Source of the DNA: Natronoglycomyces albus
GTDB lineage: Bacteria; Actinomycetota; Actinomycetes; Mycobacteriales; Micromonosporaceae
NCBI RefSeq assembly: GCF_016925535.1
Contig: NZ_CP070496.1
Location: 2,914,001-2,978,000, forward strand
DNA: 64,000 bases
Direction: 5' to 3'
Below the pieces are notes generated by a model. It was given only the letters and a program-made list of their open reading frames with translations, was not told where the DNA came from and made no database searches. Below are positions 52,786 through 61,254 of this stretch, piece after piece (positions within the stretch are counted from its first letter, which is position 1; every line of letters begins with the position of its first letter). Both the position numbers and the translations under genes were made by a program.

Positions 52786-53682
52786 TTGATTCTCGTGGCA
52801 GGCGAAAATCTCATTGACCTCGTACCCGAAAGCGGTGGCCTCTTGCGGCCCACCTGCGGAGGAGGTCCAGCCAATACGGCAGTGGCCTGCGCCAGACGGG
52901 GCATCCCCATCGGGCTCATCGGGCCCGTCGGCGGCGACGTCTTTGGGCAAAAGACGTGGGAACGCTTTGTGCGTACCGGCGTCAAACGCACCTATCTCCA
53001 GCGCACCGACCTACCCACCTCGATGGCCCTGGCCATGGTCGATGACAAGGGCCAGGCCATCTACGACTTTTGGACCACCGGCACCGCCGCCTTCGCGTGG
53101 GAGGGCACCGAGCCGCCCCGGGCGGATCAAGACGATATCGACTCAATCCACTTTGGCTCACTGGCGGCCTACTTGGAGCCCTCGGCATCCATAATCGAGA
53201 ACTGGATCAACCGTTCCCGCCAGCACGTGCCCATCTCGTTTGACCCGAACATCCGGCTTGCCGCGATGGGTGAAATCGAAAAGGTGCGGGAACGAACCGA
53301 GCGGCTCGTTGGCCTATCGCACATCGTGCGTGCCAGTGAAGACGATCTCGTCACGCTCTATCCGACCGAGACGATCAAGTCGATCGCGCAGCGTTGGCTA
53401 GAGGCCGGACCCCACCTAGTCGTGGTCTCACTGGGCTCTTCCGGAGCAGTGGCGTTCCACCGCAAGTTCACGCTGACCGAAGCCGCACCGCAGGTACGGG
53501 TTGCCGACACCATCGGAGCCGGAGACGCCTTCACCTCCGGGCTACTGGGGTGGCTGACCTCGGCGGGCTGGATGAGCCTGGATCGGACCGGCGCCTGGGG
53601 TAACCCCACAGTCGTGCAAGCCGCGCTCAAGTATGCCTGTCATGTGGCCGCCGAAGCATGTCTAGTCCCCGGAGCCCCATAG
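52786..53682 (+). CDS. PfkB-family sugar kinase (fructokinase-like)
   Basis: This 298-residue protein starts at TTG (52786), with GGAAGGAG upstream. It has an N-terminal ILVAGENLIDLVPES, the sugar-binding GGGPANTAVACARRG, a conserved DPNIRLAAMG segment, and the PfkB signature ADTIGAGDAFTSGLLGWL with the catalytic Asp. The group most resembles fructokinases. No sugar transporter is adjacent, so the substrate is uncertain. Confidence 0.86.
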   Translation: MILVAGENLIDLVPESGGLLRPTCGGGPANTAVACARRGIPIGLIGPVGGDVFGQKTWERFVRTGVKRTYLQRTDLPTSMALAMVDDKGQAIYDFWTTGTAAFAWEGTEPPRADQDDIDSIHFGSLAAYLEPSASIIENWINRSRQHVPISFDPNIRLAAMGEIEKVRERTERLVGLSHIVRASEDDLVTLYPTETIKSIAQRWLEAGPHLVVVSLGSSGAVAFHRKFTLTEAAPQVRVADTIGAGDAFTSGLLGWLTSAGWMSLDRTGAWGNPTVVQAALKYACHVAAEACLVPGAP

Positions 53683-53728
53683 AGACCCCCTCCCGCGCGT
53701 AGAGAATTCATAGGAAAAATTGACACCC

Positions 53729-53761
53729 GAGTGCGGGCAAGACCATCTGCCACCCGCACTC
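53729..53761. terminator. Inverted repeat after the PfkB gene
   Basis: GAGTGCGGG (53729-53737) and CCCGCACTC (53753-53761) form a perfect 9-bp stem with a 15-base loop, 46 bases after the stop. It is flanked by two TAGA(GA)ATTCAT-like direct repeats near 53700 and 53761. The 312-base gap 53683-53994 otherwise holds the egtD operator. Confidence 0.55.
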
Positions 53762-53945
53762 TAGAATTCATCACCTGGCACATCCTCCAGCCGTGCCTGT
53801 GTCACCCCGCAGCCGCTCCGAATGCGACGACTCGGAGTTGCGGCGAACTGCGCATTTCGGCATTCCCGCTGCTTGTGCCCCATAACATGCCTTTATCGCC
53901 CGAGTCCCAGAATAAGAATTCCCCGTCGGTAGATCCCGCTGGGAC

Positions 53946-53967
53946 TTATTCTCGGATGTGAGAATAA
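53946..53967 (+). promoter_or_regulatory. Palindromic candidate operator ahead of egtD
   Basis: TTATTCTC (53946-53953) and GAGAATAA (53960-53967) form a perfect 8-bp inverted repeat with a six-base spacer, 27 bases ahead of the egtD ATG. A related GAATAAG lies at 53910-53916. GGAGGGAGGG immediately precedes the ATG. The palindrome contrasts with the GC-rich surroundings and looks like a repressor site. Confidence 0.5.
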
Positions 53968-53994
53968 CTTCCCATTGCTGGGAGGGAGGGAACT

Positions 53995-54969
53995 ATGACC
54001 ACGAACCCGCAGATCACCGTCCTCATCGACGATAGTGACCTCCATAATGAGCTGCGTGCCGACGTACGCGGCGGAATGGCCTCGCACCCCAAATGGATGC
54101 CCCCCAAATGGTTCTACGACAAACGCGGATCGGCCCTGTTCGAACAAATCACTCAGCTGCCCGACTACTACCCCACCCGCTGCGAGACCGAGATCTTGCT
54201 CGAGCATTCCAAGGACATCGTCACCGCCGCCAAGGCGCACACGATTGTCGAGCTGGGCTCGGGGATGTCGGAAAAGACCCGGATTCTGCTCGACGCTTTC
54301 CACAACCACGGCGACTTGCGGGCCTACTACCCATTCGACGTCTCAGACGTGACCGTTGAAGACTCTCTAGAGATCCTCACTCAGACCTATCCGCATCTGA
54401 AACTCGGCGGAGTCGTCGGGGATTTCACCCGGCACCTGCACCATCTGCCCACCGGCGAAGGCCGCCTCGTCGTCCTTCTTGGCAGCACCATCGGCAACAT
54501 GCTCCCCACCGAGCGAGCCGAACTACTGACGAATCTGCGGCAAGAACTCAAACCCGGTGAACAGTTCTTGCTCGGCGCCGACCTGGTCAAAGACACCCAA
54601 ACCCTGATCGCCGCCTACGACGACCCCCAAGGCGTCACCGCGAAGTTCAACAAGAACCTTCTTCACGTGCTTAACCGCCATTTCGACGGTGACTTCCAAC
54701 CAGAGAACTTCTCCCACGTCGTGATCTGGGACGACAAGGCCGCAGTCATCGAGATGCGCCTCCGCGCCCAGAAAGGCATGCGCGTGGACCTGTCGGCTCT
54801 GGACATGGAGCTCACATTCCAAGCCGGTGAAGACCTGCACACGTCGGTGTCAACGAAGTTCCGGCCCGACGCCCTGCGCGCGGAACTGGACGCGGCGGGC
54901 TTCGGCGTCACTCACCACTGGGACGATGAACGCAACTATTACACTCTGCTGCTGGCCGAAGCCATCTAA
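53995..54969 (+). CDS. egtD: L-histidine N-alpha-methyltransferase (ergothioneine biosynthesis)
   Basis: This 324-residue SAM-dependent enzyme trimethylates histidine to hercynine. Family blocks are PPKWFYDKRGSALFEQIT, PDYYPTRCETEIL, the SAM loop IVELGSGMSEKT (about 83-94), YPFDVSDVT, VVLLGSTIGNM and FLLGADLVKD. The conserved end DERNYYTLLLAEA is present. The other ergothioneine genes (egtA, egtB, egtC, egtE) are not in the window, so this copy is separated from them or acts alone. Confidence 0.92.
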   Translation: MTTNPQITVLIDDSDLHNELRADVRGGMASHPKWMPPKWFYDKRGSALFEQITQLPDYYPTRCETEILLEHSKDIVTAAKAHTIVELGSGMSEKTRILLDAFHNHGDLRAYYPFDVSDVTVEDSLEILTQTYPHLKLGGVVGDFTRHLHHLPTGEGRLVVLLGSTIGNMLPTERAELLTNLRQELKPGEQFLLGADLVKDTQTLIAAYDDPQGVTAKFNKNLLHVLNRHFDGDFQPENFSHVVIWDDKAAVIEMRLRAQKGMRVDLSALDMELTFQAGEDLHTSVSTKFRPDALRAELDAAGFGVTHHWDDERNYYTLLLAEAI

Positions 54970-55155
54970 GGCACTGAGGGCAGCGGCGTCAACCGCGTCT
55001 GGCCCTCTGGTTAACCTGCGAGAACTTCTCCTGCGGCGCTGGTGGAGTCGTATTTTGCATAAGAGGCCAAAGGCACCTTCAACCTGCGGAAACTAGCCGG
55101 TTCGCCTGCACTTTCTCACCTTGTCGGTTATGAATGGGGGAAAGGAGTGCGATTC

Positions 55156-55521
55156 ATGGCGATACACATTGAACGAGTCTATGGCTACTCACCTAGCTCG
55201 CAACCGGCGTTCCTCGTCGACCGACTATGGCCGCGCGGAATTAGCAAAACAGACCTCGATGGCGTCGAATGGGCCAAGGACGTAGCACCTTCACCACCGC
55301 TACGAATCTGGTTCGGGCATCGCGCCGAGCGTTTCGACGACTTCGCGCGGCGTTACCGCCGGGAATTGGAGGGTAGAGAAGGCCCCCTGAAGGCACTGCT
55401 CAAGGCAGCGAGCAAGGGAGACATCACACTTCTGTATGCCGCGAAGGACCCCGAGTGCAATCACGCCCTCGTGCTCCGTGACTTCCTCAACGAACGTGTT
55501 TCGGCCCAGTCCGATCGTTAG
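55156..55521 (+). CDS. DUF488-family protein
   Basis: This 121-residue protein matches DUF488: FLVDRLWPRGISKTDLDGVEW, WAKDVAPSPPLRIWFGH, FARRYRRELEG and ITLLYAAKDPECNHALVLRD. The family is widespread and uncharacterised. The ATG at 55156 follows AAAGGAG; a GTG at 55147 overlaps that site. Confidence 0.88.
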   Translation: MAIHIERVYGYSPSSQPAFLVDRLWPRGISKTDLDGVEWAKDVAPSPPLRIWFGHRAERFDDFARRYRRELEGREGPLKALLKAASKGDITLLYAAKDPECNHALVLRDFLNERVSAQSDR

Positions 55522-55544
55522 CCCAAACACATCCAGCGACGGTT

Positions 55545-56270
55545 CTACCCCGCGCATAATGAAATCTCTGAGAGCTGGCCCAGCGACAAAACCGCTGGGC
55601 CAGCTAAATTCTGCTGCGGAGCAACCAGACCCGCGTTGTAGGCAAAGATCACCGCGTGAACGCGATCGCGCACCTGAATCTTGTTAAATATCCGCCCCAC
55701 GTGCGTCTTGACCGTCGACTCTGACACATGGAGGCGTTGGGCGATTTCAGTGTTGCTCCAGCCCTGCCCGATGACCGTCAAGATCTGGCGTTCCCGGTCG
55801 GTCAGTCGCGCCAATGGCTCGGTAATGGCCCGGCTGGGCGCTACCGGCTCCGCGTTGATAAACCGGTCGAGCAGCCGTCGCGTCAGCCGAGGTGCGACGA
55901 CGGCGTCTCCGCTGGCCACAGCCCGGATGCCGGAAAGAAGGTCCTCGGGCTGAGCGTCCTTGATCAGAAAGCCCGAAGCTCCGGCCCGCAGGCCCGCCAT
56001 AGCGTATTCATCCAGGTCGAATGTGGTCAGCAACAGCACCCTAGTGGGCCCGTTGTCGGCCACAATGGCACCAGTGGCGGCGATGCCGTCCATCTTGGGC
56101 ATGCGAATGTCCATCAGCACCACGTCCGGGCGTAGGCTTCGCACCTGTTGGACCGCCTGAGTACCGTTCTCGGCCTCCCCGACCACCTCTAGGTCCTCTT
56201 GGGTCTCCAGCAGCATGCGAAACCCCATACGCTGCAAGGCATGGTCGTCCACGATCAATACGGTCGTCAC
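55545..56270 (-). CDS. NarL/FixJ-family response regulator with an extended tail
   Basis: This 241-residue protein has a receiver domain (D8, D9, phospho-acceptor D54 in VVLMDIRMPKMDG, LLLTTFD, K in FLIKDA) and a LuxR-type helix-turn-helix (LTDRERQILTVIGQGWSNTE, VSESTVKTHVGRIFNKI). The normal family end is near FAYNAGLV; here about 25 further residues (APQQNLAGPAVLSLGQ...) are read through a strong hairpin. The start is GTG 56270. It is the last gene of a four-gene operon with the kinase and an ABC transporter. Confidence 0.9.
   Translation of the reverse strand: MTTVLIVDDHALQRMGFRMLLETQEDLEVVGEAENGTQAVQQVRSLRPDVVLMDIRMPKMDGIAATGAIVADNGPTRVLLLTTFDLDEYAMAGLRAGASGFLIKDAQPEDLLSGIRAVASGDAVVAPRLTRRLLDRFINAEPVAPSRAITEPLARLTDRERQILTVIGQGWSNTEIAQRLHVSESTVKTHVGRIFNKIQVRDRVHAVIFAYNAGLVAPQQNLAGPAVLSLGQLSEISLCAG
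55573..55605 (-). terminator. Hairpin terminator lying inside the response-regulator reading frame
   Basis: AGCTGGCCCAGCG (55573-55585) and its complement (55593-55605) form a perfect 13-bp stem with a 7-base loop. It lies within the last 60 bases of the response-regulator frame and is likely the end of the ABC/two-component operon. Confidence 0.75.
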
Positions 56271-56292
56271 AGCAGCCCATTCCTCTTTTGTG

Positions 56293-57498
56293 TCAGGTCG
56301 GCAATGTCAGGGTGACGTGCCAACCTCCGGTCGCCTTCGGCCCGGCCTCCAACGTGCCCCCGTACGCCTCGGCCCGGCGACGCATTCCGAAGATGCCTTG
56401 GCCGGATTCATTCTCCTTGCTAAGTGAGACCGAAGGTTGCTGCCTAGCTGAGGAATCCGCGGGCACAGGGCCTGTGTTGGTAATCGTAACGGCCAACCGC
56501 TCAGCATTGGCGCTGATAGTGACCTCAGCGCTACGGGCGGGGCTACCGTGGCGCAAGACGTTCGTCAGCGATTCCTGTACCACCCGATAGACGACAAGCC
56601 CCATTCCCGGACTCATCTGCGGCAGCTCACCCTCATACCGCAGGCCTACCGCTAGGCCGGTTGCGCGGACTCGCTCGACCAGCGACTCCACGTCAGGCAG
56701 ACCCGGTTGCGGGCTCAGTTCAGCGGGCTCTTTGTCATCTTGCAATACATATAGGACTCGGCGCAGTTCCGAGAGCGCTTCTCGACTGGCTGAACCGATA
56801 GCGTGCATGGCCTCTTCGGTCCGTTCGGGTGAGGAGCGCGCGGCATAGGCACCCCCATCTGCCAGCGCGGTGATGACGGCGAGATTGTGCCCGATGATGT
56901 CGTGCATTTCTTGGGCGATGCGGGAACGTTCGGCGGCGACGGCCTGATCGGCGGCCGTTTCGCGCTGGGCGAGCTGGTATGCCCTCCGGCTGCGAATCAA
57001 CCATCCGAACAACAGCACGAACAGCCACGGCATGACCATGTTTTCTATCAAGGTATTGGCGTGTGGTTCGGGCCAAGGCCCAACGGTGAGGAAGATATTG
57101 GCCGCGATGAGGACGCCGAAGCTCAGTAGTGCCTTTATTGGGCTGCGCAAGGCCACGTTGAATAGTGCGATCACCACCGCCAGTTCGGCGCTGATGGCCT
57201 GGCCGGTTATGACGGCCAGCGTGACCGGCACGGCTTGCGCCGCCAGCACTGCGACGGGGTAGCGGCGTCGCCATATCAGCGGTATCACATGCAAGAGCCA
57301 CATGGCCAGCGGCAAGGCGAACGTGGGGCCGAAGTCTTCGTGCCAGTGGCCCCACTGGCCGAAGACGTAGCTCAATACCGCGACTAGCAGTAGTGCGGCG
57401 GGCAGCGCGATATCCCACTTCAGTGGGCTCCGGGAGTCGAAGTCCCGGGCCCACTGAGTGAGGCTACGTCGCTTGGTACGAGGCTGTGAGGGCGTCAC
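56293..57498 (-). CDS. NarL-type sensor histidine kinase
   Basis: This 401-residue protein has five to six transmembrane helices in the first 170 residues, no obvious extracellular sensor, then HisKA_3 with phospho-acceptor H199 (RIAQEMHDIIGHNLAV) and an HATPase domain (GLVVYRVVQESLTNVLRHG, GQGIFGMRRRAEAYGG). Kinases of this form often sense membrane or cell-wall stress. The start is GTG 57498, ten bases after the permease stop; the regulator gene follows after 22 bases. Confidence 0.9.
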   Translation of the reverse strand: MTPSQPRTKRRSLTQWARDFDSRSPLKWDIALPAALLLVAVLSYVFGQWGHWHEDFGPTFALPLAMWLLHVIPLIWRRRYPVAVLAAQAVPVTLAVITGQAISAELAVVIALFNVALRSPIKALLSFGVLIAANIFLTVGPWPEPHANTLIENMVMPWLFVLLFGWLIRSRRAYQLAQRETAADQAVAAERSRIAQEMHDIIGHNLAVITALADGGAYAARSSPERTEEAMHAIGSASREALSELRRVLYVLQDDKEPAELSPQPGLPDVESLVERVRATGLAVGLRYEGELPQMSPGMGLVVYRVVQESLTNVLRHGSPARSAEVTISANAERLAVTITNTGPVPADSSARQQPSVSLSKENESGQGIFGMRRRAEAYGGTLEAGPKATGGWHVTLTLPT

Positions 57499-57508
57499 TG
57501 GCTTATCT

Positions 57509-58339
57509 TCACACGTCGCGGTGTTTCAATGTGGCAGCTCCGGCCGCGAGGAACACGACGAGCCAAGCTAGGCACATTAGCGTGGCCACTCCCGGCGACG
57601 GCCCGGAGGCGACAGGGTTGAGTTCGGTCAGCGGCAGCACCGTCTGGGCCGGTAGGTAGGGAATGAGGTCGGTGGCGCGTTCGCCAGGCAACAAGTGCAG
57701 CAGATTGGGCAGTAGCAGGAATATCCCCACGAACGTGGTGATGCCACCGGCGGTGTTGCGCAGCAATGTGCCTAGCGCTAGCCCCAATAGTCCATAATAG
57801 ACTACGCTGAAGGTTATGCCTGCCAAGGTGCGGATGACGCCGTCGTCTGTCAGACCCACTGCCAGCGGGTGATCGCCTAGTTGCGCTTGGGCGACGAAGT
57901 ACGCCGCAAGGGTGACTGCCCCGAAAATGACGGCGGTGATCGCGGTGAACACGATGGCCTTGTTACGAAGCAATCCGGTGCGGCCGGGGGTGGCGGTGAG
58001 AGTGGAACGGACGCTTCCGGTGGCGAATTCGCTGGTCATCAAGAGCACGCCAAGGATGCCCATCAGGATTGAGCCGAAGCTGATTCCAAACAGGGTGGAG
58101 CCAATTGGATCGATCCCGGCGACCTGTTCGAAATCGCTAAAGCTGCGGGCGGCGGGGATGGTGACCGCTATGGGAATGACCGCGGCGAGGATCACCATCA
58201 TCCAGGTGGAGCGCAGGGACCAGAACTTGGTCCACTCGCTGAGTAGTTGCCCTCGAAAAGACAGGCGGTACGGTCTGGCGTTGCGCGCGGGGGTGGGTGC
58301 CTGGGCGACGTCGATGGGGCTGGCCTGGGTAGTGGTCAT
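57509..58339 (-). CDS. ABC transporter permease (ABC-2 type)
   Basis: This 276-residue protein has six hydrophobic helices with the pattern of ABC-2 permeases (SEWTKFWSLRSTWMMVILAA at the start, MTSEFATGSVRSTLTATPGR in the coupling region). AAAGGAG lies before its ATG. It pairs with the ATPase gene directly upstream. The substrate may be a drug, peptide or lipid and is not determined by sequence. Confidence 0.88.
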   Translation of the reverse strand: MTTTQASPIDVAQAPTPARNARPYRLSFRGQLLSEWTKFWSLRSTWMMVILAAVIPIAVTIPAARSFSDFEQVAGIDPIGSTLFGISFGSILMGILGVLLMTSEFATGSVRSTLTATPGRTGLLRNKAIVFTAITAVIFGAVTLAAYFVAQAQLGDHPLAVGLTDDGVIRTLAGITFSVVYYGLLGLALGTLLRNTAGGITTFVGIFLLLPNLLHLLPGERATDLIPYLPAQTVLPLTELNPVASGPSPGVATLMCLAWLVVFLAAGAATLKHRDV

Positions 58340-58366
58340 GGAGTTCTCCTTTGGCTGTGGGCGCTG

Positions 58367-59269
58367 CTATTTGCTGCGGTACTCGAACGCGTCGCGAGTG
58401 AGGTCCATGAAGGCCTCTTCGAGTGAGGTCTGGTGGGTGGTCAGTTCGTAGAGGGTGATGCCGTGTTGAGCGGCGACCGCCCCGATGCTGCGGGCTTCGA
58501 GGCCACTGATGGTGACGGTGCCTGGTTTGACTGGCTTGACGCTCACCTGTGGGCCACGTAGATGGTCGAGCAGTTCCTCAATGGTGGGGCTGGAGACTTG
58601 GACAGTGCCAACTCCGGCGCCCTGAAGGAAATCGTCCATGCTTTCGTCGGCCATGAGCTTGCCTTTGCCGATGACCACAAGGTGGTCGGCGGTTTGCGAT
58701 AGCTCGCTCATCAAGTGTGAGGACAGAAAGACAGTGCGGCCTTCGGCGGCAAGACTGCGCAAGAGTTCCCTAATCCAGCGCACTCCTTCGGGGTCGAGGC
58801 CATTGACGGGCTCGTCGAGGATAATGATTTTGGGGTCTCCCAGCAGCGCCACTGCAATGCCGAGCCGCTGCCCCATGCCTAGGGAAAAGCCGCCGGGGCG
58901 TTTCTTCGCCACCTCCGATAGGCCGACGAGGTTAAGCACTTCATTGACCCGGCTGCGTGGGATGCGGTGGGTGTGAGCCAAGGCCATGAGGTTGTTGAAG
59001 GCGCTGCGTCCGGGGTGGAGCGACTTCGCGTCCAGAAGGGCTCCGACTTCGGTCATGGGCGCGCTCAGGTCGGCATAGCGCTTACCGTTGACGGTCACGG
59101 TGCCAAGGGTGGGTGTGTCGAGGCCGACGATGGCGCGCATGGTGGTCGATTTGCCAGAACCATTGGGGCCAAGGAAACCAGTGACTTTGCCCGGTTTGAT
59201 GGTGGTGGTGACATCATCGACGGCGACTTTCTTGCCATAACGTTTGGTGAAGTTCTGAATTTCGATCAT
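58367..59269 (-). CDS. ABC transporter ATP-binding protein
   Basis: This protein of about 300 residues has Walker A (GFLGPNGSGKSTTMRAI), Q-loop region (LLDAKSLHPGRSAFNNL), signature FSLGMGQRLGIAVALLGDP, Walker B (KIIILDEPVNGLDPEG) and the switch His (SSHLMSEL). The group is the DrrA/BcrA/YhcH-like family of export systems. ATG 59269 gives the usual MIEIQNFTKRYG start; upstream in-frame ATG 59305 is less likely. It is the first gene of the operon. Confidence 0.92.
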   Translation of the reverse strand: MIEIQNFTKRYGKKVAVDDVTTTIKPGKVTGFLGPNGSGKSTTMRAIVGLDTPTLGTVTVNGKRYADLSAPMTEVGALLDAKSLHPGRSAFNNLMALAHTHRIPRSRVNEVLNLVGLSEVAKKRPGGFSLGMGQRLGIAVALLGDPKIIILDEPVNGLDPEGVRWIRELLRSLAAEGRTVFLSSHLMSELSQTADHLVVIGKGKLMADESMDDFLQGAGVGTVQVSSPTIEELLDHLRGPQVSVKPVKPGTVTISGLEARSIGAVAAQHGITLYELTTHQTSLEEAFMDLTRDAFEYRSK

Positions 59270-59588
59270 GATTGCAACGCTATGGGCCGACCAGGTGGGG
59301 AACATCGATCCGTGGCCGGATCTTCGGGCCGGGTTGTCGTACCTGGGGCCTATACCCACAGACCTAAGCCCCGGGCTTCCGGAGCGCCCCGGCCTCCTAT
59401 CACGGCACCAACCTGGGGCTTCTCATATTTTGGTACCCGTGTTCGCGTGGGGGGCGAATTGTGTCGGTTCGCAGAGGTTTACTAGGTGGGGGTGGGCGTT
59501 CCTCCCGGTGGAATCTCTCCCACCAGCGCCTCACCTCGACTCGTCGCCTCGATTGCGTTCTGAGTCGTTCTCTTTCTTAGGAGTGGGT
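59270..59588. other. Divergent promoter region between the ABC operon and doxX
   Basis: These 319 bases carry no supported gene. An open plus-strand frame is an N-terminal extension of the DoxX gene. The promoters for both directions should be here, but I cannot place them. Confidence 0.4.
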
Positions 59589-60104
59589 ATGGGTTTGAAG
59601 TATCCGTTGCGGCCGTCGGGCTCCGGTTTGGCGCTGCATCTGCGAGCGTTCACGATTGTGATTGCCCGCCTAGCGGTTGGTCTGGTGTTTGTGGCGCACG
59701 GGTGGCAAAAATTTGTGGACGCCGGTATCGATCAGACTGCTGCGGGGTTTGACTCCATGGGAGTTCCGGCCCCACAGTTCTCCGCCTATGCGGTAGCGAG
59801 TATCGAGATGGTGGCGGGGGCTGCGCTCATTTTGGGAGTCTTGCTGCCTTTGGCGGGGATTCTGCTGGCTGGCGTCATGATTGGCGCTTTGGTGATGGTG
59901 CATTGGCCGACGTTCTATGTGGGCAACGGCGGCTATGAGTTCGTGTTGGTGTTGGCCGCGGCGAGTTTGATGATCGGATTCTCCGGCGGAGGTACCTGGT
60001 CAATTGACGGTGCCATCGCCTCATCGCGGGCGAAGCGGGAGGCTGCCGAAGCTTCTGATTCCGTAGTGGAGCCGTCGGCGGAGACGTCGGCCAGCCAGAA
60101 CTAG
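59589..60104 (+). CDS. DoxX-family membrane protein
   Basis: This protein of about 171 residues has four transmembrane helices with the DoxX pattern: RLAVGLVFVAHGWQKFVDAG, FSAYAVASIEMVAGAALILG, LAGVMIGALVMVHWP and YEFVLVLAAASLMIGFSG. The tail is charged and Ser/Ala-rich. In mycobacteria a DoxX protein forms a membrane oxidoreductase complex for thiol stress. ATG 59589 follows TTAGGAG. Confidence 0.87.
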   Translation: MGLKYPLRPSGSGLALHLRAFTIVIARLAVGLVFVAHGWQKFVDAGIDQTAAGFDSMGVPAPQFSAYAVASIEMVAGAALILGVLLPLAGILLAGVMIGALVMVHWPTFYVGNGGYEFVLVLAAASLMIGFSGGGTWSIDGAIASSRAKREAAEASDSVVEPSAETSASQN

Positions 60105-60223
60105 GGTGATGCCGGTGGCCCTGGACGGTGTCACCGGCTACCTGGGTTCTGCCGTTGAGGCATGGGCTGAGGCCAAGGCGATACGCGATTATTCTTCAAT
60201 GGGGTGCTTGATAGCGTGCGCAG

Positions 60224-60763
60224 GTGACTCGACGTATGCGCATTTTCATCGTCCCGCTGCTTGCCGTGGCCGCCTTGGTGGCCGGTTGCACCACTGAAGT
60301 GCGCGACAAGCACGATACGGCCGATGAGCTGGCGTTGAAGAGCCGCGATTTGTTGGAGGACTTCAACGCCAATGGCGTAGGGCAGCTAGAATTTTCCGCT
60401 TTTGTGGACAATCCTTGTCACGACGAGGAGCTGGAGCTGTATCAGCTCATCATGCAGTATTCCTTGGAGGTTGAGCCCGACGAGGCTCGCGCGGTGTTGC
60501 GGCGCATGCATCGGGTGTGGGTCGAGATTCTGGGCTACTCCGAGCTGGAGTCAGCAGGTGTGGTCCGTGGCACCTCTGGTCTTATGTTCACTCATGTGGC
60601 CCACGACGGGTTTCGCTATCGGGCCACGATGCAACCGGATCGCAGGTCGATCACGGTCAGCGTGGCCTCGGGTTGTTTTGAGAATCGGGACGACAACCCG
60701 TGGGTAGACCCGGTCGAGGTCGTTCCGACGACGCCTCCAGCCGCGCCGGATGCGGAAGGTTAA
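60224..60763 (+). CDS. Putative lipoprotein, 179 residues
   Basis: The N-terminus (MRIFIVPLLAVAALVAGC) is a lipoprotein signal with lipobox VAGC; the lipid-bearing Cys is at about residue 22. The mature part (about 157 residues) has no recognised domain; a C...C pair (NPCHDEE and ASGCFEN) could form a disulfide. It starts at GTG 60224 or ATG 60236 and is 119 bases downstream of doxX on the same strand. The function is unknown. Confidence 0.75.
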   Translation: MTRRMRIFIVPLLAVAALVAGCTTEVRDKHDTADELALKSRDLLEDFNANGVGQLEFSAFVDNPCHDEELELYQLIMQYSLEVEPDEARAVLRRMHRVWVEILGYSELESAGVVRGTSGLMFTHVAHDGFRYRATMQPDRRSITVSVASGCFENRDDNPWVDPVEVVPTTPPAAPDAEG

Positions 60764-61254
60764 GGGCACCGGAGCGCATTCCTCTTGGCCGCATGTGGCC
60801 GCTCGGTGCCACACACCGCGCGGTCTGGCCGGGTTGGATGCGCGATGGGCCTGGAGTTGTTTCTTAGCCGATGGGCTGCGAGATGAATCGACCGACATTG
60901 CGGCGGCCTGGGTGAGGTCGAGGTGAGGCTTGAATCCGCGTTCAAAGAGTGAAAAATCTTCACCTAGGGACCCCTGATTTCATTTTCCCAAACTTCACAA
61001 TTCGCCGTCAAGGTCAAGTCCTATGCCTGTGGATAACTATGGGACCTGGGCTGATGCCAACGCCATGGTGCTTGAGAACCACCCGCCTGCCGTTCCGCCA
61101 ACGGAGGCCACGGCCCCAACACCGCCTTGCACTACGCCGACGGCACAGCTTTCACCATCGGCCACGACCGCAAACACCGAAACGATCGCGGCAACTGCGT
61201 GGACCAACACCACCAGTGCGCCTAGGCTGGCCGGTAAACCTGCGAGGGGATGCC
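60764..61254. other. Gene-free interval upstream of the second EEP gene
   Basis: A long plus-strand frame crosses these 491 bases, but its composition is poor and GAGGGG just before ATG 61255 marks the true start. A single perfect DnaA-box-like TGTGGATAA lies at 61028-61036. No other feature was found. Confidence 0.45.

Noticed and set aside
61028-61036. Perfect DnaA-box-like TGTGGATAA
   Set aside because: A single box without a cluster, an AT-rich unwinding region or dnaA/dnaN genes does not support an origin.
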